Shown piece after piece: positions 47,020 through 55,664 of a stretch of 64,000 nt of DNA. This stretch comes from DDH964 sp963763205. GTDB lineage: Bacteria > Desulfobacterota > Desulfuromonadia > Desulfuromonadales > DDH964. The stretch's first letter is position 1; the number at the start of each line of letters is the position of its first letter. The position numbers and the translations under genes were made by a program. The notes under the pieces are model-generated. The model had not been told where the DNA came from, made no database searches, and was given only the letters and a program-made list of their open reading frames with translations. The stretch is taken from positions 1 to 64,000 of the forward strand of contig CAVXNQ010000006.1 of the NCBI GenBank assembly GCA_963763205.1. The letters are read 5' to 3'.

Positions 47020-47316
47020 ATGCTCAAGGCAACCTGGCTCGGCCATGCCTGCGTTCTGCTCGCAGATGGCCGGCAGACGATCGTCATCGACCCGTTTCTG
47101 ACCGGCAACCCGGCGGCTCCGGTCAGCGCCGACCAGCTCAGCGTCGATGCGGTCCTGGTCACCCACGGCCACCGCGATCACCTCGGCGACGCCGTTCCCC
47201 TCGCCATCCGCTGCAACGCGCCGATCATCGCCCCCTTCGAACTCGCCAAGTTCTGCGAACGCCAGGGCGCACCGGTACACCCGATGCACATCGGCGCCGC
47301 CCTGACCCTCGACTGA
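47020..47316 (+). CDS. Metallo-beta-lactamase fold hydrolase, truncated (UPF0173-like)
   Basis: The 98-residue frame has the N-terminal half of a UPF0173 metal-dependent hydrolase, starting MLKATWLGHACVLL, with HGHRDHLGD metal ligands at about residues 49-57. Family members are about 225 residues. This one ends with a stop after ALTLD and lacks the rest of the metal site. The next gene starts 4 bp after its stop, so the missing half was lost through a deletion. It is probably not an active enzyme. Confidence 0.65.
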   Translation: MLKATWLGHACVLLADGRQTIVIDPFLTGNPAAPVSADQLSVDAVLVTHGHRDHLGDAVPLAIRCNAPIIAPFELAKFCERQGAPVHPMHIGAALTLD

Positions 47317-47320
47317 CGCC

Positions 47321-48562
47321 ATGAACCAGAGCTATTTCGACGCCGTGATCCTCGGCGACAGCCTTGCCGCCCGCCTCGCCGCGGCCCTGCTGGCGCGGCG
47401 CGGCTGCCGGCTGCTGACCCTGCATCCGGCCGGCGGCGCTGCGCCCTCCGCCTGGTGCTTCTCCTCGCTTTTTTTGGAGCGCATGCTCGACCAGCTCGAC
47501 GGCCGTGCGGTCCTCACCATGCCGCAGCGCTTCCAGTACCTCGGCGACGGCGTGCGCCTCGATATGCACGGCCGCCAGCCCTTTGCCGAGGAGGTGCGCC
47601 GCGAGTTTCCCCGGGACGTGGAGGCGATCCTGGGAGCCACGGCCGACCTGGCCGCACTGGGCGAGAAGTTCGCCGGGCTGCTCTGGGACTCCGGCGGTCT
47701 CCCCTTGGCCGGGATCAGGGACCGCTGGGCCTTCCGCCTGCGCGGACTGCGCCGGGGCCTGACCCCGGGGCGGCTGGGCGAACCGCTGGCCGATCGCCTT
47801 GCGGAGCTCGATTCCCCGGCGGCGGCGACCTTTCTGGGCAACCTGCTGCCGGCCCTGTCCCTGACCAGCGTCGAGCAGCTGTCCCTCGCCGAGGCGGCCC
47901 TCCTCTGGCACGGGGCAATGCGCCCGACCGCCGCCTCCACGGCCGGACTCGACGAGCTGCTCCGTCGCCGCTACCAGCAGTTCCACGGCGAGGAGGAGGA
48001 CCTCGCCAAACTCGAATCGCTCACCCCCGGCGACCGCCAGCCGAACCGGCTCCGGTTCAAGGGGGGACAGCAGGTCGCCGCCGGCTGCCTGGTCGTGGCC
48101 GACGCCGCTGCGGCGCTGCATCTTCCCGAGGCGCTGCGGCCGGCCGCAGCGGCTTCGTCCCGGCCGGCCGCCCCCCTGTTGCTGGGGAACACGGTCTCCC
48201 CGGTCCTCGCCGACCAGGTGGTCCTGGCCGGCTCACCGCTTTTGCGGCTGAGCTTTTCCGGCCCACCGGAGCAGCGCCGGCTGGTGGTCGAAGCCCCCCG
48301 GGAGATCGCGGCCGACGAACTGTGCGGCCGGCTCCAGGCCCTGTGTCCCTTTGCCCCTCTCGCGGGCGAACTGGTCGCCGGGGTCCCATCCCCTGCCGGC
48401 CCTCCCGGACTGCGGGCCGCGATGCGCCGGGCCGTCGCCGGCCCCGGCCTGTTCCACTGTTCGCCCGCGGTCCTGCCGAGGCTGGGCAGCGTCGGCGAAG
48501 CCCTCACCGGGCTCTCCGTCGCCCGGGCCGTGCAGCGGCGGCTCAAAAAAGCTGCCCCCTGA
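47321..48562 (+). CDS. Hypothetical protein with a Rossmann-like N-terminus
   Basis: This 413-residue protein begins FDAVILGDSLAARLAAALLARRG, which resembles the start of an FAD/NAD-binding oxidoreductase. The expected GxGxxG is degenerate (GDSLAA). The C-terminal SVARAVQRRLKK region resembles the end of phytoene-desaturase-type flavoproteins. There are no transmembrane segments or other motifs, so a redox role is only a possibility. It is in a plus-strand run after the truncated MBL gene. Confidence 0.6.
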   Translation: MNQSYFDAVILGDSLAARLAAALLARRGCRLLTLHPAGGAAPSAWCFSSLFLERMLDQLDGRAVLTMPQRFQYLGDGVRLDMHGRQPFAEEVRREFPRDVEAILGATADLAALGEKFAGLLWDSGGLPLAGIRDRWAFRLRGLRRGLTPGRLGEPLADRLAELDSPAAATFLGNLLPALSLTSVEQLSLAEAALLWHGAMRPTAASTAGLDELLRRRYQQFHGEEEDLAKLESLTPGDRQPNRLRFKGGQQVAAGCLVVADAAAALHLPEALRPAAAASSRPAAPLLLGNTVSPVLADQVVLAGSPLLRLSFSGPPEQRRLVVEAPREIAADELCGRLQALCPFAPLAGELVAGVPSPAGPPGLRAAMRRAVAGPGLFHCSPAVLPRLGSVGEALTGLSVARAVQRRLKKAAP

Positions 48563-48603
48563 TCGGGCAACCGCGCTTCTGAAAAAAGTCTGTAAAAAAA
48601 GGG

Positions 48604-48632
48604 TTGCATTCAGGCTTCGCGCGTGCTAAAAA
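48604..48632 (+). promoter_or_regulatory. Putative promoter of rpmB
   Basis: TTGCAT (48604-48609), a 17-nt spacer, then TAAAAA (48627-48632), about 34 bp before the rpmB start. Confidence 0.5.
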
Positions 48633-48665
48633 TTTGCGTTCTAAACTTCCAGGAGGTCAGGAACC

Positions 48666-48857
48666 ATGTCCCGAATCTGTGAAATCTGCGGAAAGAAACC
48701 GACGACTGGCAACAACGTCAGTCATGCCCATAACAAAACCCGCAAGGTTTGGTACCCGAATCTGCAGAAGATCAAGGCCATCGAAAAGGGGACCGTGCGT
48801 TCGATGAAGGTCTGCACCCGCTGCATTCGCACCGGTGCCGTTACCAAAGCCATCTGA
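48666..48857 (+). CDS. rpmB: 50S ribosomal protein L28
   Basis: The 63-residue protein is the zinc-binding C+ form of L28, with CEICG near the N-terminus and CTRC near the C-terminus. It starts MSRICEICGKKPTTGNNVSHAHNKT. AGGAGGTCAGGAACC precedes the start. It has its own promoter and terminator. Confidence 0.97.
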   Translation: MSRICEICGKKPTTGNNVSHAHNKTRKVWYPNLQKIKAIEKGTVRSMKVCTRCIRTGAVTKAI

Positions 48858-48885
48858 ACCGGCCCTTCCTTGTAACCGGCTACGG

Positions 48886-48925
48886 AAAAAGGGAGGCGGA
48901 ACAACAGGTTCCGCTTCCCTTTTTG
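48886..48925 (+). terminator. Intrinsic terminator of rpmB
   Basis: A 16-bp stem (AAAAAGGGAGGCGGAAC with GTTCCGCTTCCCTTTTT, one G-U) with a 5-nt loop and a T-tract in the descending arm. Confidence 0.85.
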
Positions 48926-49054
48926 CATCTGGCCCCGCCCCCGCCGCGCGGGGGATCGCCGGCAGTGCCGGGCTCCCGGACGAACACCGACCCGGACCCG
49001 CCCGGCATCCGGCGCGGTCGGGCCTGATGTCCTCGTTCACGCGACCGGTGGGTT

Positions 49055-50359
49055 ATGATCGCCTACACGCCCATCCTGCTTGAAATCGGCTTGCCCGTCC
49101 TGCTCATGCTGGTCGGGGAGCGACTCGCCGTCCACTACCTCCTGCGCACCCCCGCCCAGATTGCCTGGGTACGCCGCCACAAGTGGCTGCATCCCAACTT
49201 CATCAGCCGCGCCCGCTACCCGATGGGGGTGGTCTCGGCGCTTCTTTTGCATTTCGACTATCCCCGCGCCTGCTTCCTCTTTTTCACCTTCTGGATGATC
49301 ACCGACATCACCGACGGCGACATCGCCCGGCGCTGCGACCTGCATACCGTCGAAGGGGAGACGATCGATCCCCTCTCCGACAAACTCATGTACCTGCCGA
49401 TGCTGATCTACCTGGCCTGGCGCGGCTGGCTCAACCCGCTGCTGCTCGGGCCCTTCGTGGTCTTCGACGTCGTCGGTCAGATCTCGCGGCGCTTCATCAA
49501 GGTCAAGGCGGCGAACCTCTTCGGCAAGGCCAAGACCTTCCTGGTGGTCGTCCTGCTGATCACCGTCGGCCTGGAATGGCTCTACGGCCCGCTCCCCCTC
49601 CTGGCCCGGTCGATCCAGCCGCTGCTTGGCATGTGCGCCTTTCTCGCCCTCTGCTCCACCGCCTTCAAGCTGATTCCCAACTACTGGTACGCCAACATCC
49701 TGAGCCTGATGAACCTGGCCTGCGGGCTGGCCGGCTGCGTGGTGATCCTGAGCGGCGGACCGCCGGTCTACGCCCTCGGGCTGGTCTTTCTCGGCCAGTT
49801 TCTCGACCTCTTCGATGGCCGGGCGGCGGAGCGCTGGGGGTCCACCCCGAAGGGGGAGGTCTTCGACGACGTCGCCGACGGCACCAGTTTCGGCCTGACC
49901 ATCGGCATGATCGTCGCCGCCTCCTTCGGCCAGCTGTGGATTGGCGTCGTGATCGGCGGCCTCTACCTGGCGGCGGTGATCTACCGGCTGGTACGTTTCG
50001 TTGTCGAAAAACGCAAGGCGGGCATCGCCGGCGGCGTGGCCACCTTTTCGGGACTCCCCTCCCCCGCCGGTGCCCTGCTGGCCGGGACCACCTGCGTATT
50101 GATCGGCAGCGATGTCGTCGACGGGGTGATCGTGATCGCCACCGCGCTGCTGATGATCTCCCGCGTTCCCTACTCCCACTTCGGCCGCGCGATCCTGCCC
50201 AAGATCCCCAGGGCGGTGAAGGTTCTCGCCCTCGGCGGCTTTCTCTTCCTCCTCGCCCTCGGCGTGCGCCGCGACGAGTACAACCCGCCCCTGCTGATCG
50301 CCTTCGTCGCCGCCCTGACCTATCTCGCCTCCCCCCTCTTCTGGAAACTCCGGAAATAA
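49055..50359 (+). CDS. Tandem CDP-alcohol phosphatidyltransferase-domain protein
   Basis: The 434-residue multi-pass membrane protein contains two CDP-alcohol phosphatidyltransferase motifs. The first (about residues 85-110) reads DITDGDIARR...GETIDPLSDK, the intact D-x2-DG-x2-AR...G-x3-D-x3-D form. The second (about residues 249-278) reads DLFDGRAAERW..GEVFDDVADG, with Glu where the motif has Arg. Around twelve transmembrane segments are distributed over both halves. One half probably uses CDP-diacylglycerol to make a phospholipid, but the acceptor alcohols are unknown. The start at 49055 has a weak ribosome site. Confidence 0.8.
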   Translation: MIAYTPILLEIGLPVLLMLVGERLAVHYLLRTPAQIAWVRRHKWLHPNFISRARYPMGVVSALLLHFDYPRACFLFFTFWMITDITDGDIARRCDLHTVEGETIDPLSDKLMYLPMLIYLAWRGWLNPLLLGPFVVFDVVGQISRRFIKVKAANLFGKAKTFLVVVLLITVGLEWLYGPLPLLARSIQPLLGMCAFLALCSTAFKLIPNYWYANILSLMNLACGLAGCVVILSGGPPVYALGLVFLGQFLDLFDGRAAERWGSTPKGEVFDDVADGTSFGLTIGMIVAASFGQLWIGVVIGGLYLAAVIYRLVRFVVEKRKAGIAGGVATFSGLPSPAGALLAGTTCVLIGSDVVDGVIVIATALLMISRVPYSHFGRAILPKIPRAVKVLALGGFLFLLALGVRRDEYNPPLLIAFVAALTYLASPLFWKLRK

Positions 50360-50501
50360 ATCCCCCTCCCGCAAGGCCGCACTCCCCTCTCCACCAGACA
50401 CGGTACCGGGCGCCGTTGACAGGCGCCGATCAAGTGTTAAATATTTTTCATGCCCTGACGAATCAGGACGGGAGGGTCCCACTTCCGGCAGGAGGTCGAT
50501 C

Positions 50502-50849
50502 ATGAGACGCGGATGGATGCTGGTGCTGGCAGGAACGCTTTTGCTGGCCCCCTGGCCGACAAAGGCGGCCGAACAGGAACGGCAAGAGGAGCGGATGGAA
50601 ACTCGGCAGCAGGAGCAGCAGACCTACGGCTGGCAGCTGATGACTCCGGAGGAGCGGCTGGAATACGGCAACCGCCTGCGCGCGGCCCACACGGAACAGG
50701 AACGCGAGGCGATCCGCGCCGAGCACCATGAGCAGATGAAGGAGCGGGCCAGGCAGCAGGGCGTCACCCTGCCCGAGGAGCCCGGCCCCTGGGGCAAGGG
50801 ACGGGGGATGGGGCCGGGCCCTGGAGGGGGGCGCGGCGGACGCTATTAG
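50502..50849 (+). CDS. Small exported protein, function unknown
   Basis: The 115-residue protein has a signal peptide (MRRGWMLVLAGTLLLAPWPTKA), a charged helical domain (MTPEERLEYGNRLRAAHTEQEREAIRAEHHEQMKERA) and a Gly-rich tail. The MTPEER..YxxRxRAAxTEQER pattern is common in small periplasmic proteins of proteobacteria, of unknown role. The ATG at 50502 has GGAGGTCGATC upstream. Confidence 0.8.
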   Translation: MRRGWMLVLAGTLLLAPWPTKAAEQERQEERMETRQQEQQTYGWQLMTPEERLEYGNRLRAAHTEQEREAIRAEHHEQMKERARQQGVTLPEEPGPWGKGRGMGPGPGGGRGGRY

Positions 50850-50858
50850 GGGAAAATA

Positions 50859-50892
50859 AATGGGCCAGGTTCCGGAGGGAACCTGGCCCATT
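50859..50892. terminator. Bidirectional terminator between convergent genes
   Basis: A 15-bp perfect stem (50859-50873 with 50878-50892, GGAG loop) with A-rich flank on the left and T-rich flank on the right. Confidence 0.85.
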
Positions 50893-50920
50893 GCTTACCG
50901 GTGCCGCAGCTCCACCAGGA

Positions 50921-51706
50921 TCAGGGTCCGAGGTCGATTTCCGCCGTCATGAAGGTAACCGCCCGTCCCTGCAGAATCACCCGCTTGCCATCCAGGGCGC
51001 ATAGCACCTCGCCGCCGCGCCGGGACGCCTGGTAAGCCGTCAAGCTGGTCTTGCCGAGCCTGGCGGCCCAATAAGGCGTGAGTTCGCAGTGCGCCGAGCC
51101 GGTCACGGGGTCCTCGGGAATGCCGAGCTTGGGGGCGAAAAAGCGGCTGACAAAGTCGACGGTCAGGCCCGGTGCGGTCACACAGACTCCGCGCCGGTCC
51201 AGCTGCCCCAGCTGCGCCAGGTCGGGCGCCAGGGCGCGGATTTCGGCTTCGTCGGCGAAGACGGCGACGTAGTCCGCGGCCGCCAGCACCTCGACCGGGC
51301 GCCGCCCCAGCCCCGCGAGCAACGCCGCGGGCGGCGGACAGGACTGCGGCGGGTCGGATGGGAAGTTCATGGCCAGCAGGCCTTTCCGGCGTTCGACGGT
51401 CAGCTTGCCGCTGCGGGTGGCAAACGCGATCGCCGGCTGCGGGTAGCCGAGGATCTTGAACAGGACGTGGGCGGCGGCCAGGGTGGCGTGGCCGCAGAGA
51501 TCGACCTCCGCCGCCGGGGTGAACCAGCGCAGCGCAAACCCCTCTCCGCTCGGGACGAAGAAGGCGGTCTCCGACAGGTTGTTCTCCGTCGCGATGGCCT
51601 GCAGCAGCGCGTCGTCCAGCCAGGCGTCGAGGGGACAGACGGCCGCGGGGTTCCCTTCGAACACCCGCCGGGCGAAGGCATCGACCTGGTATTGCTTGAG
51701 TTTCAT
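50921..51706 (-). CDS. PhzF family isomerase-like protein
   Basis: The 261-residue protein has the duplicated diaminopimelate-epimerase-like fold of PhzF. The pattern KQYQVDAFARRVFEGNPAAVC, ATENNLSETAFF (catalytic Glu), EVDLCGHATLAAAHVLF and a C-terminal DPVTGSAHC is clear. The substrate is unknown; phenazine genes are absent. The start is ATG 51706 (GAGGTTACGCC). Confidence 0.93.
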   Translation of the reverse strand: MKLKQYQVDAFARRVFEGNPAAVCPLDAWLDDALLQAIATENNLSETAFFVPSGEGFALRWFTPAAEVDLCGHATLAAAHVLFKILGYPQPAIAFATRSGKLTVERRKGLLAMNFPSDPPQSCPPPAALLAGLGRRPVEVLAAADYVAVFADEAEIRALAPDLAQLGQLDRRGVCVTAPGLTVDFVSRFFAPKLGIPEDPVTGSAHCELTPYWAARLGKTSLTAYQASRRGGEVLCALDGKRVILQGRAVTFMTAEIDLGP

Positions 51707-51752
51707 GGCGTAACCTCGGTGATCGCGGGAACGGAGCGCCGGTTGCGGCAGC

Positions 51753-52286
51753 CTAGTTTTCCCGGGGTTTGCTGGTCTCCGCCCGTTCCTTGAAGATGGC
51801 GACGATCCGGTCGGCGACGCGTTCCGGGGTGAGGCGTTCGGTATCGATTTCATACTGCGCGGCGCCCTGGTATTTCGGCGTCCGGCGCTCCAGCACTTCC
51901 GCCACCTCGTCGGTGAAGCTTTTCCCGGTCAAGGAGGGTCTCTCGGTCCCGTCCGCAATGCGGGAGACGATCAGGCCCGGCGACGCCCTGAGCCAGACGA
52001 TAAGCGCGTTTTTCCGCAGCACCTCGATGTTTTCCGGCCGTTCGATCACCCCGCCTCCCGTGTCGATGACCAGGTTGTCGCGCTTCGCCAGTTCCCGGGC
52101 GACGTCCGATTCCAGGTCGCGGAAGGTCGACCAGTCATGCTTCGCCACGATTTCCGGGATCGACATGCCGGCCTTCTCGACGATGCGCGCATCCATGGAA
52201 ACACACTGCATCCCGAGGCGCCTGGCGACAAGCTGGCCGACGACGCTCTTGCCGGTGCCGCGATAGCCGATCAGGACGATGTTCAT
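51753..52286 (-). CDS. aroK: Shikimate kinase
   Basis: The 177-residue kinase has the P-loop GYRGTGKS, the DTGGGVIERPE shikimate-binding stretch, and a lid region with RPSLTGK. It phosphorylates shikimate. Its ATG overlaps the aroE stop (ATGA), giving an aroE-aroK pair. Confidence 0.95.
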   Translation of the reverse strand: MNIVLIGYRGTGKSVVGQLVARRLGMQCVSMDARIVEKAGMSIPEIVAKHDWSTFRDLESDVARELAKRDNLVIDTGGGVIERPENIEVLRKNALIVWLRASPGLIVSRIADGTERPSLTGKSFTDEVAEVLERRTPKYQGAAQYEIDTERLTPERVADRIVAIFKERAETSKPREN

Positions 52287-53143
52287 GACTGCAGGTGCTC
52301 CATGACGACGCGGCGCATCACCGCCACCGGAGCCTCGACACCAGTGAACTGCTCGAACTGCAGCGCCGCCTGGTTGATGAACATCTCGACGCCGGAAATC
52401 CCCTGAAGACCGCGCGCCCGGGCGTCGGCCAGCAGTTTGGTTTCCAGGGGGGTGTAGACGACGTCGAAGACCACCTGCCCGCGGCGGAACAGTTGCGGCG
52501 GCACCACCGAGGCGTCGACCTTGGGGTGCATGCCGATCGGCGTGCAGTTGACGATCAGGTCGGCTTTTTCCATCGCCGCCGCCAGCGCCGGCTCGCTCAT
52601 CACTGCGCCGCCGATGACGGCCTCGGTACCGGCCTCGAGGTCGGCCTTCAGCCCCCGGACCTGGGCCTCGGCGATGTCGAGGAGGGCAAGTTCCGCCAGG
52701 GGGGTGTTGAGGGCGAGGGTAAAGGCGATCGCCCGCGCCGCGCCGCCGGCGCCCAGCATCAGGACGTTCTTGCCAGCCATGTCCACGCCGCCGTCGGTGA
52801 GCGCCTTGAGCGCCCCCGCGCCATCGGTGCCCAGGCCGACCAGCCGCTCTCCGTCGTGGATCACCGTATTGATCGAGCCGATCTTGCGGTCCGCCGGCGA
52901 GATCTCGTCCACGTACTTCATGACTTCGATTTTGTGGGGGATGGTGACGCTCATGCCGCGGAAGTTCTTCAGCGCCCGCATGCCCGCCAGGGCGCCTTTG
53001 ACGTCCTCGACCGGGCAGGCCACGTAAACGAAGTCGAGATCGAGAGCCTCGAAGGCGGCATTGTGAATGGCCGGCGAAAGGCTGTGGGATACGGGGTTGC
53101 CGATCACGGCGCAGAGTTGGGTTTTGGTGCCGATCTTTCGCAT
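52283..53143 (-). CDS. aroE: Shikimate dehydrogenase
   Basis: The 286-residue enzyme has GNPVSHSLSPAIHN, VTIPHK, LGTDGAGALKAL, and a nucleotide-binding GAGGAARA. It reduces 3-dehydroshikimate with NADPH. The start at 53143 has GGAGATTCCCGTAACA. It is followed by aroK with overlapping codons. Confidence 0.95.
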   Translation of the reverse strand: MRKIGTKTQLCAVIGNPVSHSLSPAIHNAAFEALDLDFVYVACPVEDVKGALAGMRALKNFRGMSVTIPHKIEVMKYVDEISPADRKIGSINTVIHDGERLVGLGTDGAGALKALTDGGVDMAGKNVLMLGAGGAARAIAFTLALNTPLAELALLDIAEAQVRGLKADLEAGTEAVIGGAVMSEPALAAAMEKADLIVNCTPIGMHPKVDASVVPPQLFRRGQVVFDVVYTPLETKLLADARARGLQGISGVEMFINQAALQFEQFTGVEAPVAVMRRVVMEHLQS

Positions 53144-53273
53144 TGTTACGGGAATCTCCTTTGAAATTTTTCAGGGTATCAACATCGTAGTCGCGAGGTT
53201 CGGCGACATGGGGTCGCCCTCGCGAACAGAGCTCAAACCGCGAGCCGCTGCATGACGGCACTTCATGTGCCCA

Positions 53274-53588
53274 TCAAGCGTCGGTAACGATTTCGCCTGC
53301 GGCATTATCGACAACCACCGGGCTCTCAAAGTAGGTCACGGTCGGTTCCGCACCATATTTTTCCCTGATGAATTCCCGCCATTCGACCGTATAGAGGCGC
53401 TCTGCGTCGTCCTGGGATTCCCACAGATAAACGCCGCCGGCCGTCTCGCCATCCTTCGACAGGACGTAATACTTCCGAATCAGCCCCTTGATCTCTCTGT
53501 ACTTTGGCGCGGTACCGGAAAAAACCTCGCGTGCCTTTTCCCGAGTGAGCGGTTGGGGAAGTTTAAACTGGACAAGCGCAGTAATCAT
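53274..53588 (-). CDS. YdhR-like small monooxygenase-fold protein
   Basis: The 104-residue protein begins MITALVQFKLPQPLTREKAREVF and has GVYLWESQDDAERLYTVEWREFIREKYG, as in YdhR/mono-oxygenase family proteins of the dimeric alpha-beta barrel fold. The ribosome site is AAGAAGGAATTCCC. The substrate is unknown. It marks the last ordinary gene before the mobile zone. Confidence 0.8.
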   Translation of the reverse strand: MITALVQFKLPQPLTREKAREVFSGTAPKYREIKGLIRKYYVLSKDGETAGGVYLWESQDDAERLYTVEWREFIREKYGAEPTVTYFESPVVVDNAAGEIVTDA

Positions 53589-53689
53589 TGGGAATTCCTT
53601 CTTGAGGAGAGAAACAGGGGTGACGCCGAACGGTTAAGGAGTTACCGGATACCACAGGATGGAACAACCCTGCAAAGGAAATTTCGGAA

Positions 53690-53796
53690 AACTCAGCGGC
53701 CTCGACTGAGGTGAAAAAGGTGGTCTGGCGACGATTGCCTCGTTGCGTGACATGATGCGGCAATCCTGAAGCAACAACGCCTGCGCTACGTGCCAT
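53690..53796 (-). pseudogene. N-terminal relic of a RAYT transposase
   Basis: ATG 53796 opens MARSAGVVASGLPHHVTQRGNRRQTTFFTSVEAAEF, a typical Y1 transposase start, then the reading departs. The upstream context (GAGGGGGAAATGGCACG) is nearly the same as before the intact transposase at 55646, so both come from one family. Confidence 0.65.
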
Positions 53797-53895
53797 TTCC
53801 CCCTCTGGAAAATGGTGTCTCAAGTAAGTGAGGTATCCCCGCAACCGCATTCTTTTAGGTGCTCGGCCAACTGAGGACCCAACGCCTGCCTCACA

Positions 53896-54642
53896 TCACC
53901 TCGCCATCAGTGCGAACACCCCCCAGCCCAGGTATTCACGCGTGTACGCGGCGTAGCGTTTGGGTGCTGAGGTCAGTTCGACTCGAACATCTTTCGCGAA
54001 GTCGTCGTCGGGATTCGCTTCGAGCCATCGGCGCATGGTGAGCCACTTGGCCGCCTCATACCGGTCCCAGCTGTCTTGGTCCGCCAGAACCATTTCCACG
54101 ACGTCGTAGTCGAGGTCGCCGAAAGAAGCGAGAAGCTCTGGAAGCACGAGAAAGTCGGAGATCGAACCGGCAAGGCAACCCTTGGCAACGTCTTCCGTCG
54201 GCGGCAACTGCCGCCAGAACGGCTCGCCGATGAGGATGATCCCTCCGGTGCGCAGGCTCCTCGCCAGAAGCTCAATTGTGCCGCCGACTCCCCCACCGAT
54301 CCACGTAGCACCGACACAGGCTGCCACACCGACCTTCTCGTCGGCGACATAGCCGGCAGCGTCGCCATGGATGAACTCGACCCGATCGGCGACACCGAGT
54401 TCTTCAGCGCGGAGTTTCGCTTGTTCGGTGAACAGATGGCTCATGTCGATACCGGTGCCGCTGATTCCGTAATCGCGCGCCCATGTGCACAGCATCTCAC
54501 CTGAGCCGCTGCCGAGGTCCAGCACACGGGTCTCCGGTTCCAGGCGCAACGCCGCACCGACAGTCGTGAGCTTTTCGGGTGTGAACGGATTATGGATGCG
54601 GTGAGCACTTTCGGCGATGTTGAAGATCCGTGGAATGTCCAT
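53896..54642 (-). CDS. Class I SAM-dependent methyltransferase
   Basis: The 248-residue protein has the motif I VLDLGSGSGEMLC, a GIDMS motif II, and IHGDAAGY. The N-terminus (RIFNIAESAHRIHNPFTPEKL) is family-like. The start at 54642 is in the mobile zone, and no neighbours define the substrate. Confidence 0.85.
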   Translation of the reverse strand: MDIPRIFNIAESAHRIHNPFTPEKLTTVGAALRLEPETRVLDLGSGSGEMLCTWARDYGISGTGIDMSHLFTEQAKLRAEELGVADRVEFIHGDAAGYVADEKVGVAACVGATWIGGGVGGTIELLARSLRTGGIILIGEPFWRQLPPTEDVAKGCLAGSISDFLVLPELLASFGDLDYDVVEMVLADQDSWDRYEAAKWLTMRRWLEANPDDDFAKDVRVELTSAPKRYAAYTREYLGWGVFALMAR

Positions 54643-54682
54643 TGCAGAATCGCTCTATGCCGGTGTGGAAGGATAGTCAGGA

Positions 54683-54707
54683 GGGGTCAAACCTGGACAT
54701 TGGACAA
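54683..54707 (+). repeat. Left inverted repeat of the RAYT element
   Basis: A 25-bp sequence starting GGGGTCAAACCTGGACATTG is exactly repeated in inverted orientation at 55681-55705. It overlaps the last codons of the transposase (LSNVQV), so the stop codon lies inside the repeat. Confidence 0.9.
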
Positions 54708-55646
54708 TCTCTTCAGTACCCCCTCAATCTCTTGTTTCAGCTCCCCATTTGATACCAATTGTTTTCTCAATCGTTGGTAAGTCTTGGCGATGGCAGCGCA
54801 ACTCATTCCTCCTAGGGCTTGACTGACTTCCTGACTCGTCATCCCAGCGTGATATTTTAGTAGGTAAATTGCAACCTTCCTGGCGTTTCCAACGCTAAGA
54901 AGATTCTCTCCAGAGCGCCCGAAATGTTCGGCTACTACCGCAAGAATTGCTTTTTGGCTGGCCCTGGTCTGGAGCTTTTTCCGGTGCGCAATCTCTTCGT
55001 CTTCAATCTCTTCAAGCCGATCCAGAGTCTGCCGGATAAATTTCTCACCGCCCAGGATCAAGCCGCCATAAACCTTTTCCAGGGGATTTTCCAGCTCGAC
55101 GCCCAAACCGCTTTCAATAAATTCCCGGTATTTCTGAGTACCGTCGCCTGCCGTAGAGGAAACCATTCCCAGAATCATTTCCGTTTTTACACAGTCGATT
55201 TGTCGCCGGTCAATATAGGCTTTGTAGCTGCTGTGGCGATGTTCTTCCGGACGCTTCGCCATCCCGGCGCGAACCGGATTCAGATGAACATACCGGCTCA
55301 ACTCAAGCAAATATTTGTCTTTATCAACGATTATCGATTTGAATCGCCCTTGCAGGAGGTGGCCGTTCCGCTTGCGCTTAACATTGACGTAGGTCGTATA
55401 CGAGCTATTCAGATAGTGCATCGCCCGGCTGAGGTTTTTCTCTTTGGTCTCGAGGATCAGGTGATAATGGTTCCCCATCAGTACATATGCGTGGAGAACG
55501 CAGCCGAATCGTTCTTGGACAACAACGAGATATTCTTTGAATTTTTGATAATCTCTCTCGGCGAAAAAGATTTTCTTCCGCTCGTTGCCTCTGGCCGTTA
55601 CGTGATAAATAGCTCCTTCGTATTCGATTCGTAGTTGACGTGCCAT
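54687..55646 (-). CDS. REP-associated tyrosine transposase (RAYT/Y1)
   Basis: The 319-residue protein has the Y1 HUH motif GNHYHLILET, the tyrosine region SRYVHLNPVRAGM, and a C-terminal DnaA-like helix-turn-helix (YLLKYHAGMTSQEVSQALGGMSCAAIAKTYQRLRK). Such transposases mobilise REP sequences. It is intact and flanked by perfect 25-bp inverted repeats, so it may be active. Confidence 0.93.
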   Translation of the reverse strand: MARQLRIEYEGAIYHVTARGNERKKIFFAERDYQKFKEYLVVVQERFGCVLHAYVLMGNHYHLILETKEKNLSRAMHYLNSSYTTYVNVKRKRNGHLLQGRFKSIIVDKDKYLLELSRYVHLNPVRAGMAKRPEEHRHSSYKAYIDRRQIDCVKTEMILGMVSSTAGDGTQKYREFIESGLGVELENPLEKVYGGLILGGEKFIRQTLDRLEEIEDEEIAHRKKLQTRASQKAILAVVAEHFGRSGENLLSVGNARKVAIYLLKYHAGMTSQEVSQALGGMSCAAIAKTYQRLRKQLVSNGELKQEIEGVLKRLSNVQV

Positions 55647-55664
55647 TTCCCCCTCCTGACAGCA

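Noticed and set aside
47314..47316. Selenocysteine readthrough at the TGA ending the MBL fragment
   Set aside because: The in-frame sequence after the TGA shows no MBL-like residues and belongs to the next gene in another frame.
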